A stretch of DNA of 64,000 nucleotides from Hydrogenophaga aromaticivorans (GTDB lineage: Bacteria; Pseudomonadota; Gammaproteobacteria; Burkholderiales; Burkholderiaceae_C), in contig NZ_VYGV01000028.1 of assembly GCF_013387465.1 (NCBI RefSeq), positions 124,001-188,000 on the forward strand. The letters run 5' to 3'. Of the stretch, positions 28,240 through 36,877 are shown in pieces. The translations under genes were made by a program, and so were the position numbers. The notes beneath the pieces are model-generated. The model was not told where the DNA came from. It worked only from the letters and a program-made list of their open reading frames with translations, and did no database searches. Positions within the stretch are counted from its first letter, which is position 1. Each line of letters opens with the position of its first letter.

Positions 28240-29661
28240 TCAGAACTGCCGGGACCTGGCCAGCGGCGGGTTGGCGCTGAAGTATTTGACGATGCCCTTG
28301 AGCAGGGCATCGGCCAGGTCGGTCTGGTATTTGTCGCTGTTGAGCCGACGCTCTTCGTCCGGGTTGCTGATGAAGGCGGTTTCGACCAGCACGCTCGGGA
28401 TGTCGGGCGCCTTGAGCACGGCAAACCCCGCCTGCTCCACGTGTGGCTTGTGCAGCTTGCCCACACGTTTCACTTCACCCAGCATCGCGCTGCCGAGCTT
28501 GAGGCTGTCCTTGATCTGGGCGGAGGTGCTCATGTCGAGCAGGGCGCGCTGCAAGGTGGCGTCCTTGACCTTGACGTTGATGCCGCCCACCAGGTCGGCC
28601 GCGTTTTCCTTGTTGGCCATCCAGCGCGCCGCGGCGCTGCTCGCACCCTTGTTGCTGAGCGCGAACACACTCGCACCCTGGGGCTGTGGGGTCATGAAAG
28701 CGTCGGCGTGCAGGCTGATGAACAGGTCGGCCTTGACGCGCTGCGCCTTCTGCACCCGCGTGCCCAGCGGCACGAAGAAGTCAGCGTCGCGCGTGAGGTA
28801 AGCGCGCATCGGGTTGCCGTTGACGCGGGTGGCGTTGATGCGGTCGCGCAGGCGATGGGCCACCTTGAGCACGACGTCCTTTTCCCTGGTGCCGCCGGGA
28901 CCGATGGCGCCGGGGTCCTCGCCGCCGTGGCCGGGGTCGAGCGCCACGATGATCAAGCGCTCGGTGACGCTGCCGGAGGCTGGTCGCGGCGCGGTTTTTG
29001 CGGGCGTTTTTCCGGCGTTCGCGGCGGGTGTTTTGGGCGGGGTGTGTATCGGCTTGTCCGGCGGCGCATGGCCGTTGCGCGCGAGCAGCTCGCCCAGCGG
29101 GTCGTCGGCGCCGGCGGCGCTCTGGTCCATGGCATCGGTTTCGATCCCCAGCAGGCGCGCGGCGCGCGCGCTGGCTTCGTCCAGCTCTTTCAAACGCTGG
29201 GCAATCAGTTCTTCGAGCGGGTCGGGCGCGTGGACCGGGTACAGGTCGAACACCAGGCGGTGCTGGTAGGCCGCCACCGGCTGCAGGTTGAACACCTGGG
29301 GCTGGATGGCTTGCTTGAGGTCGATGTGCAACTGCACCAGCTTGCCCTTGCGCTGCTCGACGCGGATGCCCGCGATGTTGGGGTCGTCCGGTTTGAGCTT
29401 GCCCACCAGCTCGCGCATGCCGTCCGCGAGGTCGATGCCCTCGATGTCCAGCGTCAGGCGCGGCGGGACGTTCACGGTGGTCTGCCGCGCCTTGAGTTCG
29501 CCATCGGACTCGATGGTCACGCGCGTGTAGTCCTGCGCGGGCCAGATGCGCACCGCCACCACGCTGGCGCCGCGCGCGATCTGCTGCGTGCCCAGCAGCA
29601 GCACCAGCGAGCCGGCTTGCAGCAGGGTGCGGCGGTTCGGACCGTTCTTGCTCTGTGTCAT
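28240..29661 (-). CDS. amiC: N-acetylmuramoyl-L-alanine amidase AmiC
   Basis: A periplasmic zinc amidase that splits septal peptidoglycan during cell separation. The N-terminus has a twin-arginine-type signal (PNRRTLLQAGSLVLLLG), as expected for AmiC. An AMIN targeting domain follows (about 35-140), then a low-complexity linker, then the Amidase_3 domain with ALDPGHGGEDPGA, SLHADAF and VETAFISNPDEE carrying the zinc ligands and catalytic glutamate. It starts inside the last codons of tsaE (four-base overlap). Confidence 0.93.
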   Translation of the reverse strand: MTQSKNGPNRRTLLQAGSLVLLLGTQQIARGASVVAVRIWPAQDYTRVTIESDGELKARQTTVNVPPRLTLDIEGIDLADGMRELVGKLKPDDPNIAGIRVEQRKGKLVQLHIDLKQAIQPQVFNLQPVAAYQHRLVFDLYPVHAPDPLEELIAQRLKELDEASARAARLLGIETDAMDQSAAGADDPLGELLARNGHAPPDKPIHTPPKTPAANAGKTPAKTAPRPASGSVTERLIIVALDPGHGGEDPGAIGPGGTREKDVVLKVAHRLRDRINATRVNGNPMRAYLTRDADFFVPLGTRVQKAQRVKADLFISLHADAFMTPQPQGASVFALSNKGASSAAARWMANKENAADLVGGINVKVKDATLQRALLDMSTSAQIKDSLKLGSAMLGEVKRVGKLHKPHVEQAGFAVLKAPDIPSVLVETAFISNPDEERRLNSDKYQTDLADALLKGIVKYFSANPPLARSRQF

Positions 29662-30179
29662 GCCTTCAGTGCTTCCAGCAGGTGCTGGCCGGTGGGGGTG
29701 TAGGCGGTGAAACGAACGCGGCGTGCGCTGTCGGCGTCGTCGCTGAATGCGGGGTTCATGGCGTCGGGCTCGATCTGGATGTCAGCGTCCACGGTGGACA
29801 GGGTGTCGGCCGCGCGCTCGGGCCATTCCACCAGCTTGAGGCCGGGGCTGGCAAAAAGTTCGCGAAAACCCGCATCTTCCCACTCACGCGGGTCGGTGAA
29901 GCGGTAGAAATCGAAATGCCAGATGTGCAGGACCTCGTTGTCGGGCATGAAAGGGCAGTCGATGCTGCTGTGCGGTTCGACCACCGCGTAGGTCGGGCTC
30001 TTGATGCGCCCGCGCACGCCCAGGGCGCGCAGCAGGTGGCGCACGAAGGTGGTCTTGCCCGCGCCCAGGTCGCCGTGCAGGGTGAGGGTGGCATGGGCCA
30101 GGGCCGGGCAAGTGGCCAGGCGGCTGGCAAAAGCCAACGTGTCCTCTTCGCTGTCCCAGTGAAGCTGCAGCACGGGCAC
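29658..30179 (-). CDS. tsaE: tRNA threonylcarbamoyladenosine biosynthesis ATPase TsaE
   Basis: ATPase subunit of the TsaBDE complex that makes t6A37 in tRNAs reading ANN codons. The P-loop is GDLGAGKTTFVRHLL, followed by KSPTYAVVEPH and the family motif HFDFYRFTDPREWEDAG. A GTG at 30179 (VPVLQLHW) gives 173 residues, close to the family norm; a longer frame back to 30272 would run across the divergent queG start and is not favoured. The coupling tsaE-amiC is common in betaproteobacteria. Confidence 0.9.
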   Translation of the reverse strand: MPVLQLHWDSEEDTLAFASRLATCPALAHATLTLHGDLGAGKTTFVRHLLRALGVRGRIKSPTYAVVEPHSSIDCPFMPDNEVLHIWHFDFYRFTDPREWEDAGFRELFASPGLKLVEWPERAADTLSTVDADIQIEPDAMNPAFSDDADSARRVRFTAYTPTGQHLLEALKA

Positions 30180-30245
30180 GCCCCCACCCGCCGCCGCTTT
30201 ATGGGCGTGTGGCGTTCCCAGGCCCGTTTCTACAATGGGCGGAAC

Positions 30246-31370
30246 ATGAAAACCGGTTTTGTTGCTGCTCAACTCGTCTCACAGATTCAGGCCTGGGGCC
30301 AAGAGCTCGCATTTTCACAAATCGGCGTGACCGGGGTGGATCTTTCTGCGGCCGAACCGGGTTTGAACGCCTGGTTGCAGGCCGGATTTCACGGCGACAT
30401 GGGCTACATGGCCAGCCACGGCCTCAAGCGCGCGCGCCCGGCCGAGCTGGTGCCGGGCACCGTGAGCGTGATCACCGCGCGCATGGACTACCTGCCGCGT
30501 GACACGCCCGAAGGCTGGCAGGCGATCGAATTCAGCCGGCTGCAGCGGCCGGGCGAGGCCGTGGTCTCGCTCTACGCAAGGGGGCGCGATTACCACAAGG
30601 TCCTGCGTTACCGCCTGCAGAAACTCGCCGAGCGCATCGCTGCCGAAGTGGGGCCGCTGGGCCACCGGGTGTTCACCGACTCCGCGCCCGTTCTCGAAGC
30701 CGAACTCGCCAGCCGCAGCGGGCAGGGCTGGCGCGGCAAACACACGCTGGTGCTCAACCGCGAAGGCGGCTCGATGTTTTTCCTGGGCGAGATCTATGTG
30801 GACCTTGCCTTGCCCGCCAGCGAGCCGGTGAGCGAGCATTGCGGCGCCTGCACGGCCTGCATCGATGTCTGCCCGACCCAGGCCATCCTCGGCCCGCAGC
30901 GGCTGGACGCGCGGCGCTGCATCAGCTACCTGACCATCGAACACGCCGGCCCCATCCCCGAAGACCTGCGCCCGCTGATCGGCAACCGCATCTACGGCTG
31001 CGACGACTGCCAGCTGGTCTGCCCCTGGAACAAGTTCGCGCAGCGTTCCAGCCTGCCCGACTTCGATCCGCGCGAAGGCCTCACGGGTGCCACGCTGATC
31101 GAGCTTTTCAGCTGGTCAGAAGACGAGTTCCTGCGCCGCACCGAAGGCAGCCCGATCCGCCGCATCGGGCACGAGCGCTGGTTGCGCAACATCGCGGTGG
31201 CGATGGGGAATGCGTTGTCGGCGGTGGTGGGCGAAGAGGGGGATGCCCTGCGCCAGGCCCTGGCCACCCGCAGCGCCCAGCCTGGTGCGCTCGTGCGCGA
31301 ACACGTGGCCTGGGCGCTGGAGTGCGGTGAGCGGGAGAACCGGTTTCGGGAAGGCTCAGCCGGGTCCTGA
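30246..31370 (+). CDS. queG: Epoxyqueuosine reductase
   Basis: Catalyses the last step of queuosine synthesis, reducing epoxyqueuosine to queuosine in tRNA with cobalamin and two 4Fe-4S clusters. The cluster motifs are CGACTACIDVCP and CDDCQLVCPWN. The N-terminal part carries FHGDMGYMASH and YLPRDT typical of QueG. The length of 374 residues is normal. It is divergent from tsaE with a 66-base gap. Confidence 0.94.
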   Translation: MKTGFVAAQLVSQIQAWGQELAFSQIGVTGVDLSAAEPGLNAWLQAGFHGDMGYMASHGLKRARPAELVPGTVSVITARMDYLPRDTPEGWQAIEFSRLQRPGEAVVSLYARGRDYHKVLRYRLQKLAERIAAEVGPLGHRVFTDSAPVLEAELASRSGQGWRGKHTLVLNREGGSMFFLGEIYVDLALPASEPVSEHCGACTACIDVCPTQAILGPQRLDARRCISYLTIEHAGPIPEDLRPLIGNRIYGCDDCQLVCPWNKFAQRSSLPDFDPREGLTGATLIELFSWSEDEFLRRTEGSPIRRIGHERWLRNIAVAMGNALSAVVGEEGDALRQALATRSAQPGALVREHVAWALECGERENRFREGSAGS

Positions 31371-31473
31371 GGGCGAAATCAAACACGTCTGAACTTCCCA
31401 GGCGAATCACCTCCAGCCATGGGTGGTACTGTGTCTCCCGTTCGCAACAGGTTTCAATATAAAGGAAAGCAGC

Positions 31474-31911
31474 ATGGGCACGTTGACATGGAAGTGGGTG
31501 GTGGCGGGTGGTGTTTTGTGGCTGGCGGGATCGGCGCAGGCACAGGCCCCGACGCAGCGCCCGGGAGATCCCGGCCGCTGGGACTTCGAGAACAGCTGCG
31601 CCAGCTGCCACGGCGAGGCTGGGCGTGGTGACGGTCCGTTGGCGCCCCACCTGGTGGCCCGGCCGAGCGACCTGACACGGCTGGCCCAGCGCAATGGCGG
31701 TGTGTTCCCGAAGGACCGGGTGGCCGCGATGATCGACGGGCGCGGTACCGCGGACATCGGCTTGCACGGGACGCGCGAAATGCCCGCCTGGGGCCGCGTC
31801 TACTTTGATCGGGTCAAAAAAGTGGGCGGCACCGAGGAGCAGGCCGAGCGGGCCGCACAGCGGCGTATCGACGACCTGATCGACCACCTGGAGCGCATGC
31901 AGCGCAAATAG
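31474..31911 (+). CDS. Periplasmic mono-haem c-type cytochrome
   Basis: A 145-residue protein with a signal peptide ending ...LAGSAQAQA and one haem c motif, CASCH, followed by GEAGRGDGPLAPHL. The probable axial methionine is in REMPAWGRVYF. The small class I fold suggests electron transfer in the periplasm. The start ATG at 31474 has an AAGGAAA site; an upstream frame lacks support. No partner oxidoreductase gene is next to it. Confidence 0.87.
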   Translation: MGTLTWKWVVAGGVLWLAGSAQAQAPTQRPGDPGRWDFENSCASCHGEAGRGDGPLAPHLVARPSDLTRLAQRNGGVFPKDRVAAMIDGRGTADIGLHGTREMPAWGRVYFDRVKKVGGTEEQAERAAQRRIDDLIDHLERMQRK

Positions 31912-31947
31912 GCGAGCGTGGCGGGTGCGCACGCGCGGGCCCGGCCT

Positions 31948-33507
31948 TCACGCGTGTCGCCCCCGAAGCTCCCGCTTCAGCAGCTTGCCGCTCGGGTTCT
32001 TGGGCAGGCTGTCGGTGAACACCACGCGTTTCGGGCATTTGAAGTGCGCCATGTGCTGGTTGCAATGCGCCGTCACTTCTTCTTCGGTCAGCGTCTGCCC
32101 GGCCTTGACCACGATCACCGCGGTCACCGCCTCCACCCATTTCGGGTCGGGCAGGCCGATCACGGCCACCTCGCTCACCGCGGGCAGGCGGTAGATCATT
32201 TCCTCCACCTCGCGGCTGGCCACGTTTTCGCCGCCGGTCTTGATCATGTCTTTCTTGCGGTCCACGACGGTGATGAAACCTTCGCTGTCGATCATGGCCA
32301 GGTCGCCGCTGTGGAACCAGTCGCCCTCGAAGCTGGCCGCCGTGCGCTCGGGGTCGTTGAAGTAGCCGAGCATCAGGTGCGGGGAGCGGTGCAAGATCTC
32401 GCCGACCTCGCCCACGGCAACGTCCTGCATGGCGTCGTTGACCACGCGGGTTTCCACGTTGAGCACCGCCTTGCCGCAGGAGCCGGGTTTGCGCAGCTGG
32501 TCGTCCGGGCCGAGCATGGTGGCCAGCGGCGCGATTTCGGTCTGGCCGTAGAGGTTCCACAACCGCACCTTTGACAGGCGCGCGGCCAGTTCCTTGAGCA
32601 CCTCTACCGGCATGATGGACGCGCCGTAGTAGCCCTTGGCCAGGCTGCCCAGCTTGCTGGCGTCGAACAGCGGCGAACGCAGCAGCGCGATCCACACCGT
32701 GGGTGGTGCGAAGAAGCTCGTGATCTGGTGCTGTTCGATCAGCGCGAGCAGGTTGTCGGGCGTGGGCTTGCTGGTGATGACGTTGCTGCTGCCGATGTAG
32801 ATGGCCGGGCCGAAGAACACGTCGAGCTGCGCGCAGTGGTACAGCGGCAGGGCGTGCAGGGTGCGGTCGGTCTCGGCGATTTCGGCGTGGATGACGCAGC
32901 TCACGTATTGCCAGAGCACGGCGTCGTGCGTGAGCATGGCGCCCTTGGGGGTGGACTCGGTGCCGCTGGTGTAGACGATCTGCGCCAGATCGAAGCTGCC
33001 CAGTTGCACCGCGGGCAGGGCATCGGTGCAGGCGGCGAGATCGTCGAAGTGGTGCATGCCGGGCGTGGGCTCGCTGGGGTCTTCGCTGGGCAGCCAGATG
33101 AATTGCTGGACCTGCGTTTCCAGCGCCGAAGCCTCGCGGGCCAGGCCAGCGAGGCCGCTGTCGGTGGCGAGCGTGCGGGCACCCGCGTGGCGCAGGATGT
33201 AGGCCACCTCGTCGGCCTTCAGCATGAAGTTGATCGGCACCAGCACCGCGCCGCGGCGCGCCAGCGCAAAGCGCAGCGCGGCAAAACCGTGCGAATTGCG
33301 CGCCAGCACGGCCACCTTGTCGCCTTCGCCGACACCGATGCGGTGCAGGCCGGCGGCCAGCCGCGACACGAGTGCGTCGAACCCGGCGTAGGTCCATTGC
33401 GTGTCGCCGCAGACGATGGCGGTCTTGGCGGGCAGGCGAACAGCCGTGCGGTGCAGGGCGTCGGCGATGGTCTGGCGGCGCACGGCGGGGGAAATGGAAG
33501 GGGTCAC
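31948..33507 (-). CDS. Acyl-CoA synthetase (class I adenylate-forming)
   Basis: Activates a carboxylic acid to its CoA thioester through an acyl-AMP. The P-loop is YTSGTESTPKGAMLTH, the A5 motif is NLYGQTEIAP, the A7 motif is WFHSGDLAMID, and the C-terminal catalytic lysine is in NPSGKLLKREL. The length of 519 residues is in the range of FadD3/long- and medium-chain ligases. The GTG start follows an AGGAGG site. The gene stands alone and is convergent with the cytochrome gene, so its substrate cannot be deduced. Confidence 0.88.
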   Translation of the reverse strand: MTPSISPAVRRQTIADALHRTAVRLPAKTAIVCGDTQWTYAGFDALVSRLAAGLHRIGVGEGDKVAVLARNSHGFAALRFALARRGAVLVPINFMLKADEVAYILRHAGARTLATDSGLAGLAREASALETQVQQFIWLPSEDPSEPTPGMHHFDDLAACTDALPAVQLGSFDLAQIVYTSGTESTPKGAMLTHDAVLWQYVSCVIHAEIAETDRTLHALPLYHCAQLDVFFGPAIYIGSSNVITSKPTPDNLLALIEQHQITSFFAPPTVWIALLRSPLFDASKLGSLAKGYYGASIMPVEVLKELAARLSKVRLWNLYGQTEIAPLATMLGPDDQLRKPGSCGKAVLNVETRVVNDAMQDVAVGEVGEILHRSPHLMLGYFNDPERTAASFEGDWFHSGDLAMIDSEGFITVVDRKKDMIKTGGENVASREVEEMIYRLPAVSEVAVIGLPDPKWVEAVTAVIVVKAGQTLTEEEVTAHCNQHMAHFKCPKRVVFTDSLPKNPSGKLLKRELRGRHA

Positions 33508-33652
33508 GGAGGCCTCCTGTTACAGCAGCGCCCGCGGTTGCGGGGCATGATGGAGGCATTGAATCCACAAACCGCGCGCGCGGCCATGGGCGTTTTCACC
33601 AGCCTCCGGGCTTGTGCTGTCACCTTCGCGTCGCGCCGCTATGATCCGGCGC

Positions 33653-34459
33653 ATGAACCTGCTTGCTTCGATGCACAACACGCTGCTGCGCTGGGGGCGG
33701 GGGGTGCTGGGCGCCTGGGGCGCCTGGTGGCAGGTGCTGCTGATCGGCGCTGAGATCGTGGTGCTGTCGCTGTCGCCCTCCAGCTACGACGATCCCGAGG
33801 AGCGCCACGCGATCATGGCGCACCTGTACCGCGCCAGCGCACCGCTGCTGACCTGGTTCCTGGTGCTGTCGGCGCTGGTGAGCCTGGTGCTGATCCGCAT
33901 CGTGGTGGCCACGGCGCTGAGCTACGGTCTCTCGCAATACGCGCTGGAGGTGCTGGTGCGCACCCTGGTGCTGGAGCTCATTCCGCTGTACGCAGCGCTC
34001 TTCGTGGCCGTGCGTTACACCATGCCCGAGTCGCAGCGCATCCGCCGCCTGCTGAGCGACGAGCACCGCCGCGGTCTGCGCCGCCCGCGCCAGCAACTGC
34101 TGCGACTGGACATGCTGCCGCGCGCGCTGGCCGGTGTGTTCTCGGTGTTGCTGCTCGCCGCGCTGAGCTGCTTCATTGCGCTGGTGCTGACCTACCTGAA
34201 CGTGTATGGCTTCTCGCCCTGGGCGCTGGCCGATTACAACCGCAGCGTGGGCAGTGTGTTTTCACCCGCGGTCTCGCTGATCTTTGGCCTCAAGACGCTG
34301 TTCTTCAGCCTGGCGGTGGCCTTCGTGCCCATGGCCGCGAGCGCCCAGCCCGACGCCGGCGGCGGCTTCGCGCGGCGCAGCGACATCACCGAATTTGCCC
34401 GTCTGCTGTCGGTGATTCTTTTGCTGGAGGTGGTGTCCCTCATGGGCAACTACTATTGA
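33653..34459 (+). CDS. MlaE-family ABC transporter permease
   Basis: A 268-residue inner-membrane permease with five or six helices. VLVRTLVLELIPLYAALFVAVRY corresponds to the conserved MlaE/YrbE core helix, where most members have a Glu-Pro pair. It would move phospholipids or other hydrophobic molecules between membranes. The downstream MCE protein overlaps or nearly touches it, so they form one unit. No ATPase gene is adjacent. An ATG at 33641 (MIRRMNLL) is an alternative start. Confidence 0.82.
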   Translation: MNLLASMHNTLLRWGRGVLGAWGAWWQVLLIGAEIVVLSLSPSSYDDPEERHAIMAHLYRASAPLLTWFLVLSALVSLVLIRIVVATALSYGLSQYALEVLVRTLVLELIPLYAALFVAVRYTMPESQRIRRLLSDEHRRGLRRPRQQLLRLDMLPRALAGVFSVLLLAALSCFIALVLTYLNVYGFSPWALADYNRSVGSVFSPAVSLIFGLKTLFFSLAVAFVPMAASAQPDAGGGFARRSDITEFARLLSVILLLEVVSLMGNYY

Positions 34460-34479
34460 AGCCACCGCGCACCCCATCC

Positions 34480-35505
34480 ATGAACCCAACGAATCCCCAG
34501 GGCCCCGTGCCCGACCCCGTGCCCCCGGTGAACAACCTGGAGGTCAAGGCTGCGCTCCTGCTGCTGCTGTTGCTGGCGCTGATCGTGGGCTCGGCGCTGT
34601 ACGTGATGTACGCGCGCGGTGCCTTCGAGCGCACGCAGCGACTGGTGCTGATGTCGGACGACTCCGAGGGCGTGGTCGCCGGCATGGACATGACGTTTGC
34701 GGGCTTTGCCATCGGCAAGGTGGCGCAGCTGGAGTTGGCCGAGGACGGCAATGTGCGCATCCTGGTGGACGTGCCCACCAAAGACGCCAAGTGGCTGCGC
34801 AGCTCCAGCATCTTCACCATGGAAAAGGCGCTGGTGGGCGGCACCAAGATCCGCGCCTACAGCGGTGTGCTGAGCGACCCGCCGCTGGAAGACGGCGCGG
34901 TGCGGCAGGTCTTGCGCGGCGACGCAGCGGCCGAGATCCCCAAGCTGGTGGCACAGGTGCGCGACCTGCTCGACAACCTCAACAACATGACCAAGGAGGA
35001 CGCGCCGCTGCAGCAGTCGCTGGCCAACCTCCAGTTGGCCACCGATCGCCTCAAAGGGCCGCAGGGGGCGATGGGCCTGCTGCTGGGCAACGACGACGAT
35101 GCGAAGCAGCTGGCGAAGACGCTGGGCAACGCCAACGCCGTGCTGGCGCGCACCGATGGCCTGGTCAAGCGGCTGGATTCGCTGGTGATCAATGCCGACC
35201 GGCAGGTGTTCGGGCAGGACCCGGGCGGATCTGGCAACGCCACCGGTGGAGGCTTGGTGGGCGACGCCCGCACCACCGTGCAGCAGCTCAACGGCCTGCT
35301 CGGCGAAGCCCGCGGCAGCCTGACCAAGCTGGACAACTTGCTGGTGGATGCACAAGGCATCGCCAGCAACACGCGCGAAGCGACCGCCGATCTGGGCGCG
35401 CTGCGCAGTGATGTGGACGCGAGCCTGCGCAAGGTGGACGCGCTGATCAACGACCTGAACCGCAAGTGGCCGTTTGCGCGTGAGACGGAGATCAAGCTGC
35501 CATGA
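34480..35505 (+). CDS. MCE/MlaD-family substrate-binding protein
   Basis: A 341-residue periplasmic protein held by one N-terminal helix (Leu-rich, about 20-45). The MCE domain follows (LMSDDSEGVVAGMDMTFAGF, then GGTKIRAYSG). The C-terminal 200 residues are helical with repeated heptad-like segments, as in MCE proteins that form a tunnel across the periplasm. A TTG at 34456 overlapping the permease stop is an alternative start. It supplies the substrate-carrying ring for the MlaE-type permease. Confidence 0.85.
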   Translation: MNPTNPQGPVPDPVPPVNNLEVKAALLLLLLLALIVGSALYVMYARGAFERTQRLVLMSDDSEGVVAGMDMTFAGFAIGKVAQLELAEDGNVRILVDVPTKDAKWLRSSSIFTMEKALVGGTKIRAYSGVLSDPPLEDGAVRQVLRGDAAAEIPKLVAQVRDLLDNLNNMTKEDAPLQQSLANLQLATDRLKGPQGAMGLLLGNDDDAKQLAKTLGNANAVLARTDGLVKRLDSLVINADRQVFGQDPGGSGNATGGGLVGDARTTVQQLNGLLGEARGSLTKLDNLLVDAQGIASNTREATADLGALRSDVDASLRKVDALINDLNRKWPFARETEIKLP

Positions 35506-35511
35506 CACGAG

Positions 35512-35636
35512 ACACCCCCGTTGCTTGCTCGCTGCGCGTAGCCGCATCCCCCCTCAAGGGGGCAACACCTGTGGCCCGGCGGAGCCGGTTCCACGGTGTT
35601 TCTGGGCTAAGTCACTTCGCTCCGGTCGGATTGTTC
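35512..35636. repeat. REP-like repeat between mlaD-like gene and lipoprotein gene
   Basis: CCCCCCTCAAGGGGG followed by GGCCCGGCGGAGCCGG and TTCTGGGC matches the modules at 17732 and 24728, while the first hairpin is replaced by GCTCGCTGCGCGTAGC. It begins seven bases after the mlaD-like stop, within a frame that stays open through it. Confidence 0.65.
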
Positions 35637-35639
35637 GCT

Positions 35640-36314
35640 GTGGGTCAATTGAGAGGAATCGCTCGCTGTTTCGTAGCTGTCTCGGTGTTGGCGCTGGCCG
35701 CCTGTGGCAACAACCCGCCGGTGCCCGAGTGGCAGATGAATGCCAAGGGCAGTGCGGACCGGGCGGCGGAAGCCTGGCTCAGTGGTGACAGCCGGGTGGA
35801 GGCGGCGGAGTTTGCGCGGGCGCGCGCCGAGGTGTCGCGCACGGCGCGGCCGGATCTGCTGGCGCGCGTCGAGTTGCTGCGTTGTGCCGCCCGGGCGGCG
35901 GCACTCGACTTTGAACCCTGCACCGCGTTCGACGCGCTCGCGAGCGACGCCGCACCGGCCGAGCAGGCCTATGCGCGTTACCTGAAGGGCGCTGCGCAGG
36001 CGGCCGATGCACCGTTGTTGCCCGAGGCCCACCGGGGGCTGGTGGGCGCGACGGCTGCGCCCGATGCGGCGCTCGCCGGCATCGCCGACCCGATGTCCCG
36101 ACTGGTGGCGGCGGGCGTGCTGTTCAAGCGCGGTCTGGCCACGCCCGGCACGATCACGCTGGCCGTCGACACCGCTTCCGCACGCGGCTGGCGCCGTCCG
36201 TTGCTGGCCTGGCTCCAGGTGCAGTTGCAGCGCGCACAGGCGGCGGGCGCTGCCGACGAAGTGGCGCGCATCCAGCGGCGCATCGACGTGGTGCAGGGCA
36301 AAGCCGCCCTCTAG
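35640..36314 (+). CDS. Lipoprotein of unknown function
   Basis: A 224-residue protein with a lipoprotein signal (FVAVSVLALAAC, Cys22) followed by an Ala/Arg-rich, helical, TPR-like body. No family is recognised. The GTG at 35640 places the lipobox normally; an ATG at 35502 that overlaps the upstream stop would give 46 residues of translated REP-like repeat before it and is unlikely to be used, although it may have been the original coupled start. It probably belongs to the same operon as the MlaE/MlaD-like genes; a role as an auxiliary lipoprotein is only suggested by position. Confidence 0.6.
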   Translation: MGQLRGIARCFVAVSVLALAACGNNPPVPEWQMNAKGSADRAAEAWLSGDSRVEAAEFARARAEVSRTARPDLLARVELLRCAARAAALDFEPCTAFDALASDAAPAEQAYARYLKGAAQAADAPLLPEAHRGLVGATAAPDAALAGIADPMSRLVAAGVLFKRGLATPGTITLAVDTASARGWRRPLLAWLQVQLQRAQAAGAADEVARIQRRIDVVQGKAAL

Positions 36315-36676
36315 ATTTCTTCCCTGGCCTCGATGCAGAGCTGCTGCACGCGCGAGCCGCTGACGCCCGCGATCGCGCGGATGCGCAGTGCGCGGCCGGT
36401 TTCCAGCTCGATCCGGTGGTGGTAGTCCAGTCCGTCGGTCTGGCCAGGGCTGTGGCTGGGAATGCGGCGACGCCATTGTTGCCGGCCGTCGAGCTCCACC
36501 GCGAGCTCGTGCCAGGGGTCGTCAAAACCGGTGGGCACGCGCACGATGAGGCTCACGTCGATGTCAAAGGTCCTGCGCCGGTCCAGTGCGCCCGGAATGT
36601 GGAGCACCGCCACCGATGCACTGCCGGCGTCGCAGCGCCAGTGTTCGGGTACAGGGGTGCCGGCCTTGCGGGTCAT
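36311..36676 (-). CDS. Hypothetical protein (121 aa)
   Basis: A soluble protein rich in beta-strand-like segments (ASVAVLHIPGA, FDIDVSLIVRVPTGF, HELAVELDGRQQW). No signal peptide, membrane segment or known motif is visible. It converges on the lipoprotein gene, sharing the palindromic CTAG in which both stop codons lie. Third-position GC is high, which supports real coding. Function unknown. Confidence 0.6.
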   Translation of the reverse strand: MTRKAGTPVPEHWRCDAGSASVAVLHIPGALDRRRTFDIDVSLIVRVPTGFDDPWHELAVELDGRQQWRRRIPSHSPGQTDGLDYHHRIELETGRALRIRAIAGVSGSRVQQLCIEAREEI

Positions 36677-36877
36677 GGTGCTGGTTGTGAGAGGGTGGAT
36701 GGAGAGGACTGCCCACCGGCATGCGCAAGCAACCGGGGAGCGATTCTATGCTCGCGTCACAGCGTACCCGGGACCGGTCGTCCTCAGTGAGCGCATCGGC
36801 CCCGCGTGTGCCGGTTGCGGCGGCGTGACGAGCGATGATTTGTGACCAGATATCCAGCTTGCGGGCCGCAGCGAAAC

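Noticed and set aside
30180..30272. Longer N-terminus for tsaE
   Set aside because: It crosses the start of the divergent queG and exceeds the family length.
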